Both the position numbers and the translations under genes were made by a program. A stretch of 8,235 bases of DNA from Bacillota bacterium (GTDB lineage Bacteria > Bacillota > Clostridia > Christensenellales > Pumilibacteraceae), in the NCBI GenBank assembly GCA_009780875.1, contig WQZE01000035.1, positions 1 to 8,235 on the forward strand. The letters run 5' to 3'. Positions 5,084 through 8,235 of the stretch are shown here, piece after piece (position 1 is the stretch's first letter; every line of letters begins with the position of its first letter). The notes beneath the pieces are model-generated. The model made no database searches. It was not told the DNA's origin and saw nothing but the letters and a program-made list of their open reading frames with translations.

Positions 5084-7285
5084 TCAACCCACCACTATAT
5101 TGTACGTGCCCCAAAAAGCATCTTGTTGATAGGCTTGTTGCGTCTCCACATTGGGCGTGTGAATCACCACTTTTGTATTGACCAGCACACCTTGATTTGG
5201 GTCATCTATGGTAAAAATATCTTTATATGCTACCACCAATCCATCATTGATATCTCTTTGCAAATACACATCTTTAAGTTTGAAAGTGTTTTGAAAAGTA
5301 GCATCTCTACCAACGCTTTTGTCACCCACAGACACCAATCTTTTTGGCAGCACCAAACTGGTCACATTCTCGCACGCAAATGCCGCCCCTGCAATCTCCA
5401 AATCCACTTGCTGGCTTGCGTCCGTGCTCTCCAAAAATACAATCTCTCCCAAGGTTCCCATATCACTAAACGCATTATCTCCAATAAACTCCACGGTGTG
5501 CGGTATCTCTACACGCACAAGTTTGCTTGCATTAAAAACAGAACTCTCAATGCGTTGTAGCCCCGTAGGCAAGTCAATCGTTTTGAGGGAAAGCGTCTTT
5601 CCAAAGGCACCCGACTTGATGACTTGCGAAGTGCTAGGCAAGGTCACCTTTGCCAACTTTTGACAATAAGCAAAAGCATCATCCCCTATGACTTTCACGC
5701 CCTCCCCAATGACCACCTCTTGAATTGTGGTGTTGTTGGCTGCGGTCGCATCCCAAAAGCCTCTCTCCAAAATCTTGGTGACCTCCTTGCCTTGGTACAC
5801 GCTTGGGATTCTTATCACGCTTGGCATATTCTTTTTGTCTTTGGCTTGCACAGCCCATCCACCACTACCGTCATCCACAAAGTCCACATCCTTGTACACC
5901 ACGCTCTCATCTTGCCACTGTGCATACAATGCCCCATCCGTGGCTTTGTCCCAAACACCGAGCCCCACTCCCTCGGCGTTGTAGTACTGTTTGCCTTGTC
6001 CATCCACACTGTCCCAAAAACCTACAAAAATTTGGCCAGTCAAAACGGGTATGTGCACGCTTTCCAGAGTGGGCAACGGCTTGTTGTAGTGGGTCACAAT
6101 GTCCACTTGTATATCATCACTGCTCCCAAGCACAAACTCTCCACCATTGGCAAACAACGACACCGTGTAATCTTGCTCTTGCCAAACGGCATACAGCACA
6201 ACAACATCGCCCTCCACAATGTTTTGTGTCTGTGAAAAGTCAACCTCTGTCTCATCCGCAAATTCTGCTTGACTTGCATCCGCACTTTGAGCCCATCCCA
6301 AAAAGTTGTCGCCCGTTTTGGTGTAGGCATTGGCACGCAAAGCACTTGGCACACTTGCGGTATGCAAACTCTCTGGCATAGCACCACCATCGGCTCCATT
6401 GCCCTCATATTGCACCGTATATTCAATGTCTTTCCACATTGCTACAAGAACCCCATCCCCATCCTTGTCCCACGCACTGAGCGGGTTGAGTGCTTTGTCA
6501 TAGTATGGTACAGCGTTTGTGCCGTCTGCCAACGCAATGCCTACCAGCGTTTGTCCAGATTTTGTGAGCCCAATGCCCGACAATAGCGGCAACTCGCCCA
6601 AATAATTTACAGCAAAATCTCTGGCATCACTGGTCCCATCATCTCCAAAAACGCCGCCATTGGGGTCAATGGTGAGTACATACTCGGCACCCACCCAGCG
6701 TGCATACAAGACCGTGTCTTGGGTTTTGTCCCACACGCCGACACTTTGCATATGCTCATCATAGTACTGCGTACCGCCAAAATCTTTGGTATAAAAATAC
6801 CCTACAAACTCAAATCCCTCTCGTGACGGTGCCGCCAATCCACTTGGCAACGGTTGCCCATAAGTTGCCACAAAAGTTTGCACCTCGCCCAATCCACCAT
6901 TGGGGTCAAGCGTGACCGTGTACTCCTTGCTTTGCGGTGTCCACGAAGCATACAATACAATATCCTTGCCTGTACCAAAATCCGTGTCCGTCAATTGTGC
7001 CACCACGGCATCCAATCCATATTTGTTTTTGTGCCAACCCGCAAAATCCCAATCGGTCTTGCTTGCGTCTTGCAAAACGGTGGTCTCACCTTTTTTGTGT
7101 TTGCGAGGCGCATTGTCCGCAAGCACACCGCTCAAATCATCATAGTTGACATCCGCATAGTCAATACCAAACTCCGTGATTTTGGAGGTGTTGTCTTCAT
7201 TGATTGTCTTGACAATATAGTACCCACCCACAAAAATCAACACCGAAACCATAAACCCGACAATAATTTTCAAAAACCGCTTCAT
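5084..7285 (-). CDS. Membrane-anchored or secreted surface protein with InlB B-repeats and BspA-like LRR domain
   Basis: The 733-residue product starts with a basic tip and one hydrophobic segment (MKRF, then about residues 6-25), either a signal peptide without an obvious cleavage site or an N-terminal membrane anchor. Five InlB B-type repeats follow (about 40-117, 121-199, 201-286, 288-369, 372-458), recognisable by DPNGG, F-GW or VGY and terminal LYA-W. Repeats 2, 3 and 5 carry an extra YY(D/N) and WDK module. Residues about 485-720 form a BspA-type leucine-rich repeat domain (LRR_5), with phrases such as VKVIGDDAFAYC, LKTIDLPTGLQRIESSVF and VEFIGDNAFSDMGTL. No LPXTG or C-terminal membrane segment is seen. 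Such domains usually mediate adhesion or protein contacts outside the cell; the actual ligand is unknown. ATG at 7285 is chosen for the AGGAG 7 bases upstream and because the hydrophobic segment starts there. It has its own promoter. Confidence 0.9.
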   Translation of the reverse strand: MKRFLKIIVGFMVSVLIFVGGYYIVKTINEDNTSKITEFGIDYADVNYDDLSGVLADNAPRKHKKGETTVLQDASKTDWDFAGWHKNKYGLDAVVAQLTDTDFGTGKDIVLYASWTPQSKEYTVTLDPNGGLGEVQTFVATYGQPLPSGLAAPSREGFEFVGYFYTKDFGGTQYYDEHMQSVGVWDKTQDTVLYARWVGAEYVLTIDPNGGVFGDDGTSDARDFAVNYLGELPLLSGIGLTKSGQTLVGIALADGTNAVPYYDKALNPLSAWDKDGDGVLVAMWKDIEYTVQYEGNGADGGAMPESLHTASVPSALRANAYTKTGDNFLGWAQSADASQAEFADETEVDFSQTQNIVEGDVVVLYAVWQEQDYTVSLFANGGEFVLGSSDDIQVDIVTHYNKPLPTLESVHIPVLTGQIFVGFWDSVDGQGKQYYNAEGVGLGVWDKATDGALYAQWQDESVVYKDVDFVDDGSGGWAVQAKDKKNMPSVIRIPSVYQGKEVTKILERGFWDATAANNTTIQEVVIGEGVKVIGDDAFAYCQKLAKVTLPSTSQVIKSGAFGKTLSLKTIDLPTGLQRIESSVFNASKLVRVEIPHTVEFIGDNAFSDMGTLGEIVFLESTDASQQVDLEIAGAAFACENVTSLVLPKRLVSVGDKSVGRDATFQNTFKLKDVYLQRDINDGLVVAYKDIFTIDDPNQGVLVNTKVVIHTPNVETQQAYQQDAFWGTYNIVVG
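5126..5830 (-). repeat. BspA-type leucine-rich repeat block (LRR_5)
   Basis: This protein-level repeat lies inside the surface-protein gene, at residues about 486-720. Units of about 22-25 residues follow a pattern of L-x-x-(V/I)-x-(I/L)-P, then a short helix-turn with I-(G/K/E)-x-x-A/V-F. Four units are clear between residues 520 and 615; the rest are degenerate or interrupted by insertions. It is not an exact DNA repeat. Confidence 0.75.
5912..7168 (-). repeat. Array of five InlB B-type repeats
   Basis: These are protein-level repeats of about 78-87 residues within the surface-protein gene. Each ends in a motif like YASW, YARW, VAMW, YAVW or YAQW. Units 2, 3 and 5 share a module seen at residues 174-186, 261-273 and 434-446: YY(D/N), then about eight residues, then (V/A)WDK. 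Units 1 and 4 lack it. DNA identity between units looks low, so the array appears old and not freshly duplicated. Confidence 0.8.
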
Positions 7286-7297
7286 AAATATGCTCCT

Positions 7298-7315
7298 GTG
7301 CACGCTTGTGTACAC
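7298..7315 (-). promoter_or_regulatory. Paired palindromes in the leader of the surface-protein gene
   Basis: GTGTACAC (7308-7315) and GTGCAC (7298-7303) are both self-complementary and are separated by four bases, just downstream of the predicted start site and upstream of the ribosome binding site. The placement would suit a repressor operator, but short palindromes arise by chance and no matching regulator is in the window. Confidence 0.25.
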
Positions 7316-7325
7316 TCTCGTACCT

Positions 7326-7354
7326 ATTGTATCACAAATGAGCCACTTTGTCAA
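7326..7354 (-). promoter_or_regulatory. Near-consensus sigma-A promoter of the 5084-7285 gene
   Basis: On the minus strand, TTGACA (7354-7349) is followed by 17 bases and TACAAT (7331-7326), with a TG one base before the -10, i.e. an extended -10. The predicted start is near 7319, giving a leader of about 34 bases that contains the AGGAG site (7297-7293). The -35 hexamer is a perfect consensus and the -10 differs at one position. This implies strong vegetative transcription, independent of the gene upstream. Confidence 0.9.
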
Positions 7355-7393
7355 GCACACACAGAAGACTGACCCATCACAACAATCTCTGCA

Positions 7394-8235
7394 CTATCTC
7401 CATTTTGCTTTGAGAATCCCCCCACTCTTTTTGTCCCACAATCTTGTGGGTGCAAGCATGCTGTCATAGTACTCAATATTGGCAGTATCATAAAACCCAA
7501 CAAAATCACCTTGCGACAAATCAATCTCTGAAAGGAGGTCTGGCAAATCACCCAAATAATCCACCTTTTTCATTCTTGATCCAGTGCTCCCATCTGTCCA
7601 CTCGCCCCCGTTCAAATCCAAGGTCATATTGCTTGACCACCTTGCCCATCTCGCATACAGGGTGCTATCTGTGACTTTGTCGTACCTCCTTGCACTCCCC
7701 ATATATTGCGTGTAATACTGCACCCCGCCACTCTCAGCGTCATAGTATCCCCAAAAATCATACAAGTCCTTGGTGGGTGCAGCCACCCACGGCATCTCGC
7801 CGCCTATTGGCACCCGCACACTATCTGCACCGCCCGTGCCCCCCATCTTGTCAAAAGACACCAATTTTTTCTCATCCACCGGCGGGTCAGGGGGTTCTGT
7901 TGGGTCTGTTACATCTGGGGGCTCTATTGGGTCTGGCGGGTCTACCACCTCCTCTTGCACACTCCACTTGGCATACACCTCTCTATGCCTTTCATCCACC
8001 ATATTCTCACTGCCGCTCTCGGTTGATTGCACCGCCTCGAAATCCTCATCCGTCAATATCTCCACGCCCTCCTCACCATACGCATCTCTACACCACCCCA
8101 AAAAGTCAAAACCCACTTTGACAGCGTCCAGAAGCACGGTATCCTCGCCCCATATATGCACCAGTGGCGAACCCACGCCCAACACACCGCTAAAAAAATT
8201 GCCCTGACCCCATTCAATCCCATTTTCGGACACAC
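7394..8235 (-). CDS. InlB B-repeat surface protein, C-terminal part (5' partial)
   Basis: The frame is open to the window edge, so the start lies beyond it; 279 complete codons are visible. A divergent InlB-type repeat (about residues 20-90, FLGW then YAKW) resembles the first repeat of the downstream protein: FLGWCRDAYG with LTDEDF against FAGWHKNKYG with LTDTDF. The two genes are therefore paralogues. A Pro/Asp/Glu linker follows (about 96-120, repeating PPD and DPxEPP units), probably an extended spacer. Two more repeats come next (about 124-197 and 201-278), each with the YY then (Y/W)DK module. The protein ends with TAG immediately after the last repeat's KAKWR, with no LPXTG, LRR or membrane segment. 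Anchoring, if any, must be N-terminal. It reads in the same direction as the next gene, 108 bases upstream of it and with no clear terminator between. An exported adhesin or structural role is inferred from the fold only. Confidence 0.82.
   Translation of the reverse strand, partial: VSENGIEWGQGNFFSGVLGVGSPLVHIWGEDTVLLDAVKVGFDFLGWCRDAYGEEGVEILTDEDFEAVQSTESGSENMVDERHREVYAKWSVQEEVVDPPDPIEPPDVTDPTEPPDPPVDEKKLVSFDKMGGTGGADSVRVPIGGEMPWVAAPTKDLYDFWGYYDAESGGVQYYTQYMGSARRYDKVTDSTLYARWARWSSNMTLDLNGGEWTDGSTGSRMKKVDYLGDLPDLLSEIDLSQGDFVGFYDTANIEYYDSMLAPTRLWDKKSGGILKAKWR

Noticed and set aside
5051..7372. Several + strand reading frames of 60-200 codons opposite the surface-protein gene
   Set aside because: They have no recognisable domains, no ribosome binding sites and an odd composition. 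They are explained by the composition of the long - strand gene.
8231..8233. GTG at 8233 as the start of the upstream InlB-repeat protein
   Set aside because: The frame continues to the edge, no ribosome binding site can be seen, and the residues following lack a signal peptide.
1..8235. Recoded TGA (Trp) or another non-standard code
   Set aside because: dpaA, dpaB, asnB and the LRR protein end in TGA or TAA/TAG exactly where their families end, and Trp in conserved motifs is TGG.
1..8235. CRISPR array, tRNA or insertion sequence
   Set aside because: No regularly spaced direct repeats, cloverleaf-like sequence with CCA end, terminal inverted repeats or transposase-like reading frame was found.

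Overview
The window most likely comes from an endospore-forming Firmicute of the class Clostridia or a close relative, probably uncultured and possibly gut- or sediment-associated. The reasons are: paired dipicolinate synthase genes (dpaA/spoVFA and dpaB/spoVFB), which occur only in spore formers; strong AGGAG-type ribosome binding sites; a textbook sigma-A promoter; a Bacillus-type AsnB relative; and several secreted proteins built from InlB B-repeats (Listeria-Bacteroides repeats) and BspA-type leucine-rich repeats. GC content is roughly 45-50% by spot count. Standard bacterial code fits: TGA, TAA and TAG are all used as stops and Trp is TGG.

Layout. (1) 1-1466, + strand: 3' part of a secreted modular protein with the end of a fibronectin type III domain, one InlB B-repeat and a C-terminal family 19 glycoside hydrolase (chitinase) domain; it ends at a strong hairpin terminator (1491-1527). 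(2) 1641-4962, + strand: a three-gene unit of dpaA, dpaB and an asparagine synthetase B homologue. It has a candidate sporulation-type promoter in front and a bidirectional terminator (5006-5051) behind. (3) 5084-8235, - strand: two tandem paralogous surface proteins. The downstream one (5084-7285) has an N-terminal membrane segment, five InlB-type repeats and a BspA-like LRR domain, with its own near-consensus sigma-A promoter. The upstream one (7394-8235, cut by the window end) shows three InlB-type repeats and a Pro/Asp-rich linker.

How the genes work together. DpaA and DpaB make dipicolinic acid, the spore-core solute, from the lysine-pathway intermediate 4-hydroxy-tetrahydrodipicolinate. 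The third gene of this unit is the most unusual: its synthetase half keeps the ATP-binding loop and other AsnB signatures, but its glutaminase half has lost the nucleophilic Cys2 and most glutamine-binding motifs. It may therefore be an ammonia-dependent or repurposed amide-forming enzyme tied to sporulation. The flanking genes are extracellular and share the InlB-repeat fold, but nothing links them to dipicolinate synthesis beyond proximity.

No tRNA, rRNA, CRISPR array, insertion sequence or integrase was seen. No gene-free stretch exceeds 175 bases.
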